DNA of 64,000 bases from Alphaproteobacteria bacterium. GTDB taxonomy: Bacteria > Pseudomonadota > Alphaproteobacteria > MPNO01 > UBA2964. Below, one piece after another: positions 45,890 to 54,572 of the stretch. The notes below the pieces were generated by a model, which made no database searches, had not been told where the DNA came from, and was given only the letters and a program-made list of their open reading frames with translations. Position numbers and translations under genes: made by a program. The DNA is taken from contig WLWZ01000001.1 of the NCBI GenBank assembly GCA_012103315.1, forward strand, positions 496,001-560,000, read 5' to 3'. Position 1 is the first letter of the stretch, and each line of letters opens with the position of its first letter.

Positions 45890-46375
45890 TCAACCCTCCT
45901 CCAGCCGGTTGTTAATGGTTGTTTCCACTGCATCAACAATGGCGTGATAGCCGGTGCAGCGACAGAAATTCCCCGATAAGTGCCCGCGAATTTCCTCTCG
46001 GCTAACCGGCTTTGGCTCTCGCAGGAGTTCTGAAGCGGTGATCAGCATGCCGGGGGTGCAATAGCCACATTGCATGGCGTTGCGTTCAACAAAGTTCTTT
46101 TGCAGGTCAGCGATTTCACCAGTTTCGGTGAGCCCTTCAACAGTGACGACTTCTGCGCCATCTGCTTGCACAGCCAGCATCAGACAGCCCCGAACGACAG
46201 CGTCATCAACGCGGACAGAGCAGGCACCACAAACACCATGCTCGCAGCCAAGGTGAGAGCCTGTTAGACCGAGCTCGGTACGCAGAAAGTCGACCAGGTG
46301 TTGCCGGACAGGAACAGTTTTGGTGACGGCTTCGCCATTAACAGTGAGCGATATTTCCAGTGTTGCTTCACTCAT
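45890..46375 (-). CDS. 2Fe-2S small subunit of molybdenum hydroxylase
   Basis: Electron-transfer subunit of 161 residues with two [2Fe-2S] clusters. The plant-type ferredoxin cluster is bound by GCEHGVCGACSV (about 43-54) with RGCLML (about 63). The helical C-terminal cluster is bound by MQCGYCTPGML (about 99-109) and NFCRCTGYHAIV (about 131). All eight Cys are present. It lies 3 bases before the large-subunit gene and its ATG overlaps the FAD-subunit stop by one base, so the three subunits are made together. It carries electrons from molybdenum to FAD. Confidence 0.95.
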   Translation of the reverse strand: MSEATLEISLTVNGEAVTKTVPVRQHLVDFLRTELGLTGSHLGCEHGVCGACSVRVDDAVVRGCLMLAVQADGAEVVTVEGLTETGEIADLQKNFVERNAMQCGYCTPGMLITASELLREPKPVSREEIRGHLSGNFCRCTGYHAIVDAVETTINNRLEEG

Positions 46376-47244
46376 CAGGTGGCCTCCGCACGTTCAACGG
46401 CAGTATCGAGGGCACGTCCTGTAAGGACTTTCTGCAGATGAAGTTTCATCGCCGCGCTGCCTTGTAAATTGGTCATTGGGTCTAGGTCATTGGCCAAAGC
46501 AATTGCCGCAGCCTCTTTGCATTCGTCAGAGCATGTTTGGCCAATGACAGCGGCAATCGCCCCAGTTCCTATGGTTGGTCGATCTTCGCTACCGAAATAG
46601 ACCAGACGTAATTCCTCAAACGTCTTGTTCGATACGCGGGCAACACAGGCGAGCCCTGCCATCGCAAAATCGCCGTGGCGTTGAGCGAGTTCGAGAAAGA
46701 CAGACACCTCGCCGGTTTTCTTAGAGGGGATCAGTATTTCGACGAGAAGTTCGTTAGGTTCACGGGCTGTCTCGTACAACCCTTTGAAATAATCGTCGGC
46801 GGCTATTTCTCTGCGGCCATTAATGCTTTCGACAACCAATGTTGCACCGAGCGCGAGTATGCAGGCTGGCATTTCTGCTGCCGGGTCGGCGAGGGCGACA
46901 CTGCCACCGATGGTGCCGCGATTGCGGACAGCATGATGCGCGACATGCTTCATTGCTTCGGCGATGAGTGGTAAATGTTTTGCAACAATCGGTGAGGTCG
47001 CGACCTCGACGTGCCGGGTCATGGCCCCGATGTGGACCACGCCGTCCTCCAGCGTTATCCCGCTAAGGTCAGAGACCTTGTTGATATCGATGAGTGTACC
47101 GGGCTGCGAAAGGCGCATGTTGAGGGTAGGCATCAAGCTTTGACCACCAGCAAGAATGCGGCCGTCTTCGCCAAGTTGGTCGAGCAGCTCAAGCGCGTGG
47201 CTACGCGATTCTGCTTTTATATAATCAAATTTGGGCGCCTTCAC
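46375..47244 (-). CDS. FAD-binding medium subunit of molybdenum hydroxylase
   Basis: Subunit of 289 residues that passes electrons to the acceptor. It begins MKAPKFDYIKAESRSHALEL and has the FAD-binding AGGQSLMPTLNMRLSQP (about 30-46) and RNRGTIGGSVALADPAAEMP (about 105-124) signatures. The GTG start at 47244 is chosen because GAGGGAGG lies just upstream; an ORF extending to 47334 has no such site. It is the first gene of the operon; UbiD is divergent with its start 185 bases away (47430). Confidence 0.93.
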   Translation of the reverse strand: MKAPKFDYIKAESRSHALELLDQLGEDGRILAGGQSLMPTLNMRLSQPGTLIDINKVSDLSGITLEDGVVHIGAMTRHVEVATSPIVAKHLPLIAEAMKHVAHHAVRNRGTIGGSVALADPAAEMPACILALGATLVVESINGRREIAADDYFKGLYETAREPNELLVEILIPSKKTGEVSVFLELAQRHGDFAMAGLACVARVSNKTFEELRLVYFGSEDRPTIGTGAIAAVIGQTCSDECKEAAAIALANDLDPMTNLQGSAAMKLHLQKVLTGRALDTAVERAEAT

Positions 47245-47429
47245 GCCGTCCTCCCTCGTGCGTTTAAAGTGTACTGAACATCGGTTCAGTGATGGCCGGG
47301 ATGCTCCCACCTTCGGCTGAGGAGTGCAAGACATCGGGTCAGGAATTTCTTGGAATCAACGGCAACCATTTCCAATTTCGTGAAAACGCGCTAACCATTC
47401 ACATCATTTTAGAACTCGGAGCGTCGGGC

Positions 47430-48875
47430 GTGGCGAATAAGGATTTAAGAGACTGGATCAACGAGATTGAAGCAGCTGGTGAGCTGCACCAGATTTCGGG
47501 CGCGGAACCCAAGGAAGATATTGGCGGCATTGTTGATATCGTGCAACGCAAGATGGGCAATCCGGCGCTGATGTTTGATGACATCCCCGGCTTTCCAAAA
47601 GGTCATCGGGTTCTTTCCAATTTGGTGACGTCGACGCCGAGGATTAATCTTGCCTTGGGACTGCCTGCCGATGCCTCCGAGATGGAACTTATTCAGTGGT
47701 GGCGAAACTATATGACCGAGGCGCCATCGGTGCCGCCGAAACAAGTCAATGGCGGTGCCTTGTTGGAAAATGTCATGGAAGGCGGCGATGTCGATCTCAC
47801 CTCCATTCCGACCCCGATCTGGCATGAGCATGATGGCGGGCATTTTATTGGTACGGCCTGCATGGTGGTTATGAAAGATCCCGATTCTGACTGGATCAAT
47901 TACGGCACCTATCGCATGCAGGTGCATGAACCCGATATCGCTTCCGTGATGATGTCACCTGGCAAGCATGGCCGGTTGATCATGGAAAAATATCATTCAC
48001 GCGGTGAGCCTTGCCCGGTCGCGGCAGTGTTCGGCATGCACCCGGCCCTGTTTATGCTCGCTGGTCTCGAAATACCTTACGGCAAAAGTGAATATGAAGC
48101 TGCCGGTGGCATTTTCGATGAGGCGATCGAAATTATCAACATGCCGAAGACCGGCTTGCCAGTTCCCGCCAACGCTGAGATTTCTTTGGAAGGTTATATT
48201 CACCCTGATGACGAGGTCGTTGAAGGTCCTCTGGGGGAATGGACGGGCTATTACGCTGGCGGGCAGCGACCAGAACCTGCCATACGTGTAGAGACCCTGA
48301 TGCACCGTAATAACCCGGTGCTGATGGGCGCTGTGCCTGCAGTGCCACCAAACGACAACACCTACTATCTTGGCCATTATCGTTGTGGCGCGGTGTGGTC
48401 ACAGCTTGAAGCAGCGGGTGTTCCCGAGATTAAAGGGGTGTGGGCACATGAAGCGGGCGGCAGTCGCTTCTGGCTCACTGTTGCGATCAAACAGCTTTAT
48501 GGTGGACACGCCAAGCAAGCGGGTATGGTCGCGTCGCAATGTCTGGCGGGCGCTTATTGCAATCGTTGGACTGTGGTTGTGGATGAAGATATCGACCCAA
48601 CCAATATCAACGACGTGCTGTGGTCGATGTGCACACGCTGCGATCCACGCGAGGATGTAGATGTTATGTCCGGTGGGTGGAGCTCGCATCTCGACCCGAT
48701 GTGTTTCGATGACGAGACCGATCGGCGTAATGCGCGTGTCGTGGTTGATGCCTGTATTCCGTTCAGACGCCGAGACACGTTTCCGATTGTCGCGCGGAAC
48801 AGCAAAGATCTTGATGATCGTATCCGCAAGAAATGGGCAGATGTGCTGCCTGATAGTTTCGTCAAAGGTGGGTGA
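47430..48875 (+). CDS. UbiD-family decarboxylase
   Basis: Prenylated-FMN-dependent decarboxylase/carboxylase of 481 residues acting on aromatic or alpha,beta-unsaturated acids. The N-terminus reads NKDLRDWINEIEAAGELHQI. NYGTYRMQVHEPDIASVM (about 168) is the Arg-containing prFMN segment, and the catalytic Glu network lies in EISLEGYIHPDDEVVEGPLG (about 250-269) followed by EWTGYY. The GTG start at 47430 has CGGAG upstream; a longer frame from 47289 has an unlikely N-terminus. No UbiX-like gene is in the window. It precedes a DMT transporter by 15 bases and faces the molybdenum-hydroxylase operon, suggesting a shared pathway. Confidence 0.91.
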   Translation: MANKDLRDWINEIEAAGELHQISGAEPKEDIGGIVDIVQRKMGNPALMFDDIPGFPKGHRVLSNLVTSTPRINLALGLPADASEMELIQWWRNYMTEAPSVPPKQVNGGALLENVMEGGDVDLTSIPTPIWHEHDGGHFIGTACMVVMKDPDSDWINYGTYRMQVHEPDIASVMMSPGKHGRLIMEKYHSRGEPCPVAAVFGMHPALFMLAGLEIPYGKSEYEAAGGIFDEAIEIINMPKTGLPVPANAEISLEGYIHPDDEVVEGPLGEWTGYYAGGQRPEPAIRVETLMHRNNPVLMGAVPAVPPNDNTYYLGHYRCGAVWSQLEAAGVPEIKGVWAHEAGGSRFWLTVAIKQLYGGHAKQAGMVASQCLAGAYCNRWTVVVDEDIDPTNINDVLWSMCTRCDPREDVDVMSGGWSSHLDPMCFDDETDRRNARVVVDACIPFRRRDTFPIVARNSKDLDDRIRKKWADVLPDSFVKGG

Positions 48876-48890
48876 CGGTCTGCGATCACT

Positions 48891-49745
48891 ATGAACAACA
48901 CCCTTCGTGGTGCGGCATGGATGGTTCTCGCCGGCATATGCTGGACGGTCATGACCATCCTTGTGCGACAGCTCTCTGAGAACTATTCGTCTTTCGAAAT
49001 CCTGTTTTTCCGCAATCTGGTGTCGGTGTGCATCCTGTTACCGGCTGCGATGAAAGTCGGGCTTTCGACACTTAAGACCGAGCGTTTACCGCTTCATTGC
49101 CTGCGCGCGCTTCTGTCCTATATAGGCGTGCTGCTCCTATTTTATGGTATCGCCAATATTCCGTTGCCAGATGTCACTGCCCTCAGCTTTACGCAGCCGC
49201 TGTTTGTCGTCGTGTTGGCTGCGTTGATCCTGAAAGAATCTGTAACAGGCGCTCGATGGGCGGCTGTTCTGATTGGGTTTATCGGCTTGCTCGTTATTGT
49301 CCGTCCAGGGCTCGTTGCAATTGAAATCGCAACTCTTTTGGTGATGCTTTCAGCTTTTTCTTATGCCTGTTCGAATATTTGTGTAAAGCGGTTGATGACC
49401 ACTGATACAGCCAACCAATCGGTATTTTACTTCAATCTGTTGATGTTGCCGATTGCGCTCGTACCCGCGATGTTTTTCTGGGTTACCCCGACAGCTGAAG
49501 ATTTACTGATCTTTGTCGCTATCGGTGTAAATGGGACCGTTGCGGTTTATGCCTATGCGCGTTCCTTTACGCTCGCTGACGCCAGTGCCGTCATGCCGTT
49601 TGATTTCTTGCGTATGCCGATGGCGGCAACGGCGGCGTATCTTTTGTTTTCAGAAACTGGCGATCTGTGGACCTGGATCGGCGCGGTGATCATCTTTGCC
49701 AGTTCCTACGCGCTGGCAAGAAGCAGCAGTAAATCAGAAACTTAG
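48891..49745 (+). CDS. EamA/DMT family transporter
   Basis: Inner-membrane protein of 284 residues with about ten transmembrane segments in two EamA repeats (about 5-137 and 148-279). RNLVSVCILLPAAMK and LYGIANIPLP-type segments, seen as FYGIANIPLPDVTALSFTQP (about 83-102), mark the first repeat; SAVMPFDFLRMPMAATAAYL (about 232) the second. It follows ubiD by 15 bases on the same strand, so it may import the substrate of, or export a product from, the UbiD/molybdenum-hydroxylase pathway. Its 3' end overlaps the convergent dienelactone hydrolase gene by 12 bases. Confidence 0.88.
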   Translation: MNNTLRGAAWMVLAGICWTVMTILVRQLSENYSSFEILFFRNLVSVCILLPAAMKVGLSTLKTERLPLHCLRALLSYIGVLLLFYGIANIPLPDVTALSFTQPLFVVVLAALILKESVTGARWAAVLIGFIGLLVIVRPGLVAIEIATLLVMLSAFSYACSNICVKRLMTTDTANQSVFYFNLLMLPIALVPAMFFWVTPTAEDLLIFVAIGVNGTVAVYAYARSFTLADASAVMPFDFLRMPMAATAAYLLFSETGDLWTWIGAVIIFASSYALARSSSKSET

Positions 49746-50498
49746 GTGTTCTTTGTACAGTTTGAAGATGTTTTCCCAATCCTGTTCCGCTGCGTCTTTG
49801 GCATAGATGTCGCGGTCGGGCAGGGCATAACCATGTTCAACACCCAAATGCATATTTCCGGCATAATCGACCGGTGATGCAGCCAGCAATGGTTCAAGCT
49901 CCGCCACCATCGACGGCGGCGAAAGGTGATCGTGTTCTGCCCAACCGCAATAAATTCCGCCGCGCATTCTATCGAGCTGTAGATGGGGCGAGTCTGGCCG
50001 GTCCGATAGCGGTTTGGTTGCATGCAAGGTTGCCGTTGCTTGGAACGTATCGGGAAATTCAACAGCGGTCTTAAATCCGACCCAACCACCCATACACCAG
50101 CCAATTGATCCCATGGGCCCGGATTTCGCTGCGTCCTGTTCTTCAATAAAAGGAATAAGATCAGCGATGTCTGATAGGATCATATCGTTTGACAGATTTT
50201 TGCGCTGGTCGTGAACGATGGATTCACGTTCTTTGTCGAGCTTGTGTAGCGAGATCATCCGGCCGTTATCATCCCAAAAGACATTGGCGATATCGCCCTG
50301 TCGATAATAAAGGTTGGGCAAGACTGCATAATAACCTTCAGCTGCGATCCGTCGGGCGACGCCACAGAGTTCTTCGCGAACACCCCAAATATCCATGAAC
50401 AACACCACAACAGGATAGGGTCCTCCGCTGTCAGGATGGACGACAAACGTTTTCATCTCCCCGTCTTTGGTAGGGACCTGTACGAACTGTTCGGTCAT
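49734..50498 (-). CDS. Dienelactone hydrolase family protein
   Basis: Alpha/beta hydrolase of 254 residues. The nucleophile is the Cys of SIGWCMGGWVGFKT (about 125-138), as in dienelactone hydrolases, which cleave ring-fission lactones. YPVVVLFMDIWGVREELCGV (about 28-47) is the conserved strand-loop with Glu, and the C-terminal HLGVEHGYALPDRD (about 213) supplies the His. Its ATG overlaps the stop of the upstream VOC gene by 4 bases. The pair (ring-cleavage-type VOC plus dienelactone hydrolase) is consistent with aromatic-ring degradation. Confidence 0.91.
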   Translation of the reverse strand: MTEQFVQVPTKDGEMKTFVVHPDSGGPYPVVVLFMDIWGVREELCGVARRIAAEGYYAVLPNLYYRQGDIANVFWDDNGRMISLHKLDKERESIVHDQRKNLSNDMILSDIADLIPFIEEQDAAKSGPMGSIGWCMGGWVGFKTAVEFPDTFQATATLHATKPLSDRPDSPHLQLDRMRGGIYCGWAEHDHLSPPSMVAELEPLLAASPVDYAGNMHLGVEHGYALPDRDIYAKDAAEQDWENIFKLYKEHLSF

Positions 50499-50962
50499 TG
50501 CGCGACGGCCTTTGACGCTTTGAATTCGGAGACCGACATAGACCCAGTATAAATTTCAAAACAGATTCCGTTTGGGTCCTGAAAAAAGATCGAATAGCTG
50601 CCGCTCCCATTGTCGAGCCCACCGCCCAACGGGCCTTGTATTGATGGTCCTGCTGTTTTAACGCCTTTGTTTTCCAGGTCGCGCTGCCATTGATCGACGT
50701 CACCCCGGCTTTCGACTGGCATAGCGATATGGTGCAGGCCAATGCCCTTTAGCCGAGAATTGCCGGAAGGGATTTTCTCACCGTCTTCAAAAAGTGCGAT
50801 TGTGTGGTGCCGCTCGCCATCCATAGAGACAAAAGCAACTCGCGTACCGTTATCCATCTCGTCTATTTCTGTGAGAGTTCCACCGAGCTTTTCCAGGAAT
50901 TCCAGCTCTTCCTCAATAGATGGAACGTGAAGGCCCATATGTCCGACGTGAAATCCAGCCAT
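50495..50962 (-). CDS. VOC family dioxygenase/glyoxalase-like protein
   Basis: Protein of 155 residues. It starts MAGFHVGHMGLHVPSIEEEL, with the first metal-type His in HMGLHV (about 7-12). LKGIGLHHIAMPVESRGDVD (about 72-91) gives the second His, and FFQDPNGICFEIYTGSM (about 124) the Glu. This His-His-Glu pattern is that of extradiol dioxygenase-like VOC enzymes. The ATG at 50962 has an AGGGGTG-type site upstream, so it is preferred to the longer frame at 50989. Stop and start overlap by 4 bases with the dienelactone hydrolase gene. Confidence 0.87.
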   Translation of the reverse strand: MAGFHVGHMGLHVPSIEEELEFLEKLGGTLTEIDEMDNGTRVAFVSMDGERHHTIALFEDGEKIPSGNSRLKGIGLHHIAMPVESRGDVDQWQRDLENKGVKTAGPSIQGPLGGGLDNGSGSYSIFFQDPNGICFEIYTGSMSVSEFKASKAVAQ

Positions 50963-51102
50963 GATCAACACCCCTAATCTGCAATCCATCGTTTGGTTAA
51001 TTAGTATGCTAGCAGTTTTGGGGTGCCGCTTATAGCTGATCCGCTGCTTGACCGTTTGGCAGCGAGGTCATAAATCTCAAACAAGTTAGAATTGGGGCGC
51101 AT

Positions 51103-53415
51103 GTGTCAGATAAAGAGAAGTTTTCCTCCGGAGGTCATTGGGGCGTTTTTCAGGTCTCAACAGATGATCAAGGCACAATCATTGCCGAACCTCATCCACG
51201 GGACCCCAACCCAACGCCGTTAATCGACTCCGCGGTCGCCGCGAGCCAACATCTCGATAGCCGGGTTTTGGCACCAATGGTACGTAAAGGCTGGCTGGAT
51301 AACGGCCCTTTCGGAACAGGGGCAGGACGGGGTGGCGATCCTTTTGTCCAGGTGTCTTGGAAACAGGCAACAGAACTTGTCGCTGCCGAGCAGACTCGAA
51401 TTTACGATAATTTTGGTCCGTCATCGATTTATGCCGGCTCCTATGGCTGGGCGAGCGCGGGTAAGTTTCATCAGGCACAAGGAACTTTAAAACGCTTTCT
51501 CAGTCTTGCTGGTGGGTTTACCAACTCGGTTGGAAATTATTCCAACGGTGCCGCTGAAGTATTGATGCCTCATATTTTAGGGTCAGGGCAGGCGGTCAAC
51601 GGCCCGTTGACCAGCTGGGAATCAATTGCCGAGAACACAGACCTTCTTTTGTCGTTTGGCGGCGTGCCTCTTAAGAATACCCAGATTAACTATGGCGGTC
51701 TGCCGGAACATGACGATGCGCTTTGGCAGGAGCGATTATCCAGCGCCAAGTTGAATGTAATTTGTGTCAGCCCGGTCAGGGATGACGCGGCTGGATTGAC
51801 CGGTGCTGAATGGATGGCAATCCGCCCCAATACCGACACGGCGTTTATGCTCGGATTGGCGTTCGAGATTTATCGAGCTGACAGTCATGACGTAGAATTT
51901 CTCGACAAATATTGTGTTGGGTTTGAAAAGTTTTCTGCCTACCTGACCGGCGAGGTTGATGGCCAGCCCAAGGATGCAAACTGGGCGGCCGGCATTTGTG
52001 GATTGCCGGCTGCAACTATCCGCAAGTTGGCTGTAAAGATGTCTGTTGGGCGCACGATGATCACGGCGTGCTGGTCGTTGCAACGCGCAGATCATGGCGA
52101 ACAGCCATACTGGATGGCGGTAACGTTGGCAGCCATGTTGGGTCAAATTGGCTTGCCGGGCGGCGGTATGGGTTTTGGTTATGGCTGTCTTGGCGGCATC
52201 GGGACACCGCGGTCACGCGCTGCGGGGCCACGTCTACCAGTCGGTCAGAACCCGGTTAAGTCTTACATCCCGGTAGCTCGGGTCACCGATATGCTGCTCA
52301 ATCCGGGGGGCAGCTGCGCCTTTAATGGCAAAACTCTTACCTATCCGGATATCCATGCGATTTACTGGTGCGGCGGAAATCCGTTCCATCACCATCAGGA
52401 TATTAATTACCTTCTCGAAGGCTGGCGGGGTGTAGATACCGTCATCGTTCATGAGCCCTTTTGGACGGCCGCGGCCAGACACGCTGACATCGTTTTACCC
52501 TCCACGACCGCATTAGAGCGCAATGACATCGGCGTCGCGTCGGTTCCCGCGATGTGGTTCGCCATTCAAAAGGCGATGGAACCCGTCGGCGAGGCGCGCA
52601 ACGATTTTGATATTTTTGCGGAGGTGGCAGATCGGCTTGGGTTTGGCGATAAGTATACCGAAGGTCGTGATGAGATGGGTTGGTTGCAGCATATGTATGA
52701 TGTTGCCCGACAACAAAACGCCGAGTCCGGGATTGAGATGCCGGATTTTGAGACATTCTGGGAAATTGGGGAATTCGAATTTTCCCGACCTGATCAACCG
52801 GTGGTCCTTATGGAGAGTTTCCGTAAAGATCCAGAGGCGAAGCCCCTTAAAACGCCCTCCGGCAAGATCGAAATCTTTTCCGAAACCATTGACTCATTTG
52901 GTTATGAAGATTGCCCCGGACACCCTGTGTGGCTGGAACCTGCCGAATGGCTCGGCTCAGAGCGGGTCGCTGAATATCCTTTGCATCTGGTCTCCAACCA
53001 ACCCCGGACACGTCTACATGGTCAGCTAGACTCTGGGCCTGTCAGTGTCCAATCCAAGATCGCGGGGCGCGAACCGATTTATATGAGTGCAGTCGATGCT
53101 GAAGCGCGTGATCTGATCGCCGGCGATATCGTGCGCGTTTTCAACGGCAGGGGGCAATGTCTTGCAGGTATCGTGATTTCTGACGAAATTCGCGAAGGTG
53201 TCGTTCAGCTTGCGACCGGCGCCTGGTATGACCCCTTGGAACCCGGTGTTCCCGGGACCCTCGACCGCCATGGTAATCCCAATATGCTGACCCTCGATAA
53301 AGGAACGTCACAGTTGGCGCAGGCGCCGATTTCGCAAACTGCGTTGGTAGAGGTAGAACGCTATGACGGCGATCTGCCCGAGATTACTGTTCACTCGCAG
53401 CCCGAAACTGTGTGA
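51103..53415 (+). CDS. BisC/DMSO reductase-family molybdoenzyme
   Basis: Molybdopterin-guanine-dinucleotide enzyme of 770 residues. It opens with the family's SSGGHWGVFQVSTDD. The molybdenum-ligand Ser is in SYGWASAGKFHQAQ (about 110-123), the pattern of biotin sulfoxide, TMAO and DMSO reductases rather than the Cys type of nitrate reductases. WSLQRADHGEQPYWM (about 325) and the C-terminal domain SNQPRTRLHGQLD (about 630) fit. There is no Tat signal and no iron-sulfur Cys cluster at the N-terminus, so it is cytoplasmic, like BisC. A flavodoxin-fold quinone reductase starts 9 bases later and is the likely electron partner. The start codon is GTG. Confidence 0.89.
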   Translation: MSDKEKFSSGGHWGVFQVSTDDQGTIIAEPHPRDPNPTPLIDSAVAASQHLDSRVLAPMVRKGWLDNGPFGTGAGRGGDPFVQVSWKQATELVAAEQTRIYDNFGPSSIYAGSYGWASAGKFHQAQGTLKRFLSLAGGFTNSVGNYSNGAAEVLMPHILGSGQAVNGPLTSWESIAENTDLLLSFGGVPLKNTQINYGGLPEHDDALWQERLSSAKLNVICVSPVRDDAAGLTGAEWMAIRPNTDTAFMLGLAFEIYRADSHDVEFLDKYCVGFEKFSAYLTGEVDGQPKDANWAAGICGLPAATIRKLAVKMSVGRTMITACWSLQRADHGEQPYWMAVTLAAMLGQIGLPGGGMGFGYGCLGGIGTPRSRAAGPRLPVGQNPVKSYIPVARVTDMLLNPGGSCAFNGKTLTYPDIHAIYWCGGNPFHHHQDINYLLEGWRGVDTVIVHEPFWTAAARHADIVLPSTTALERNDIGVASVPAMWFAIQKAMEPVGEARNDFDIFAEVADRLGFGDKYTEGRDEMGWLQHMYDVARQQNAESGIEMPDFETFWEIGEFEFSRPDQPVVLMESFRKDPEAKPLKTPSGKIEIFSETIDSFGYEDCPGHPVWLEPAEWLGSERVAEYPLHLVSNQPRTRLHGQLDSGPVSVQSKIAGREPIYMSAVDAEARDLIAGDIVRVFNGRGQCLAGIVISDEIREGVVQLATGAWYDPLEPGVPGTLDRHGNPNMLTLDKGTSQLAQAPISQTALVEVERYDGDLPEITVHSQPETV

Positions 53416-53424
53416 GCCAATGCG

Positions 53425-54012
53425 ATGCGGGTCTTGCTGATTTATGCCCATCCTCTAAGTGACAGCCTAAATGCAGAAATTAAATCAGTTGTCGAAGAAG
53501 GCCTCACTGCAGCTGGTCATGAAATTGATCTTATTGATCTCTACGCGGATCGCTTTGATCCCGTCCTGACGCAAGATGAACGCCAGACCTATTTCGAAGA
53601 CCCCTTCCAACGCGAAGACTTGGCGGCAGATTACGCTAAGCGGTTGATGGCTTGTGAAGGGCTTATATTTATTTTCCCAACTTGGTCAATGGGACCACCG
53701 GCAATCCTGAAAGGGTTCTTTGATCGGGTGTTTGGGCCAGGTGTTTCTTTTCGTCTGGACGATAAAGGCAATCTGCATCCGAATTTGATCCATATCACCA
53801 AAGCAGCCGCTATCGTGACCTACGGGCGCGAACGACCTATATTGTGGTGGTTTGGAGACCCGCCGCGCCGTTTGATGAAACGGTGGCTAAAATGGTTCCT
53901 CGCGCCCGGTGCCCCGGTGTATTTTGTGGGGCTTTACGGCATTCATAAGATCAACCGAACCGTCTCAAAACGATTTTTGAATAAAGTAAGTCGTGTAATG
54001 GCGAAATTCTGA
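53425..54012 (+). CDS. Flavodoxin-fold NAD(P)H dehydrogenase (quinone)
   Basis: FMN/FAD flavoprotein of 195 residues that would reduce quinones or a partner protein. The start MRVLLIYAHPLSDSLNAEIK (phosphate loop about 7-16) and HEIDLIDLYADRFDPVLTQD (about 31) are hallmarks of the NQO/MdaB type. FPTWSMGPPAILKGFFDRVF (about 90-109) is the conserved nucleotide-contact segment. It follows the BisC-like gene by 9 bases, so it probably supplies reducing equivalents to it. The last ~40 residues are hydrophobic and basic, perhaps aiding membrane contact. Confidence 0.89.
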   Translation: MRVLLIYAHPLSDSLNAEIKSVVEEGLTAAGHEIDLIDLYADRFDPVLTQDERQTYFEDPFQREDLAADYAKRLMACEGLIFIFPTWSMGPPAILKGFFDRVFGPGVSFRLDDKGNLHPNLIHITKAAAIVTYGRERPILWWFGDPPRRLMKRWLKWFLAPGAPVYFVGLYGIHKINRTVSKRFLNKVSRVMAKF

Positions 54013-54026
54013 CATAATTAGGTGTT

Positions 54027-54572
54027 ATGAATTTGCCTATGAAAATGATCAGACATTCTGCGGTCGGCTGTTTTATATGCCTGTTGGCTCTGTCCTCAAG
54101 CTTTGACGTTGTGCGTGCTCAATCTGAGACAGGGCAACTCAGCGGATTTCCGCAAACAAGCATTGTGGTGGCCCATAAAGGCGCAACCGGTATGGTCAAA
54201 ATGCGCATGGACCGTATGGAAGCCATGGGTGCTGAGATGAAGCGCATTGGTGCGATGGTTCGCGATAAAAAGGGCTTCGATGGCTCAAAAATTTCGGCCG
54301 CTTCAGAGCGCATCGCTCAGCATGGCCGGAAATCGAACAAACTTTTCCCCCAAGGTAGTTTGAAGAAGCCAACCCAGGCTTTACCAAAAATCTGGAAAGA
54401 TTGGCAGGGTTTTACGCGTGCGATGAATGCCATGGTGCGGTCTGCCACCGTATTGGCGGAAGCAGGGCGGGCAGGGAATAAAAAACGTGCCCGCACGGCT
54501 TATTTCGCGCTCGGCAAGTCCTGCGGGGCTTGTCATCGCACTTATCGCGTCAAGAAAAAGAGACGTCCTTAA
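54027..54572 (+). CDS. Exported cytochrome c' -type protein
   Basis: Protein of 181 residues with a signal peptide (about 1-32, SAVGCFICLLALSSSFDVVRAQ). A four-helix-bundle body ends with the haem motif CGACHRTY (about 168-175, CxxCH), the C-terminal placement typical of cytochrome c'/c556. The helical segment HKGATGMVKMRMDRMEAMGA (about 51-70) has the regularly spaced Met typical of the family. It is the last of three closely spaced genes (BisC-like, quinone reductase, cytochrome), with a 14-base gap, and might donate electrons or bind gases; this is inference. Confidence 0.87.
   Translation: MNLPMKMIRHSAVGCFICLLALSSSFDVVRAQSETGQLSGFPQTSIVVAHKGATGMVKMRMDRMEAMGAEMKRIGAMVRDKKGFDGSKISAASERIAQHGRKSNKLFPQGSLKKPTQALPKIWKDWQGFTRAMNAMVRSATVLAEAGRAGNKKRARTAYFALGKSCGACHRTYRVKKKRRP

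Noticed and set aside
43499..47244. Aerobic carbon monoxide dehydrogenase
   Set aside because: Subunit arrangement is alike, but the large subunit has YRAVGHP in place of the Cys-containing AYRCSF loop needed for the Mo-Cu site.
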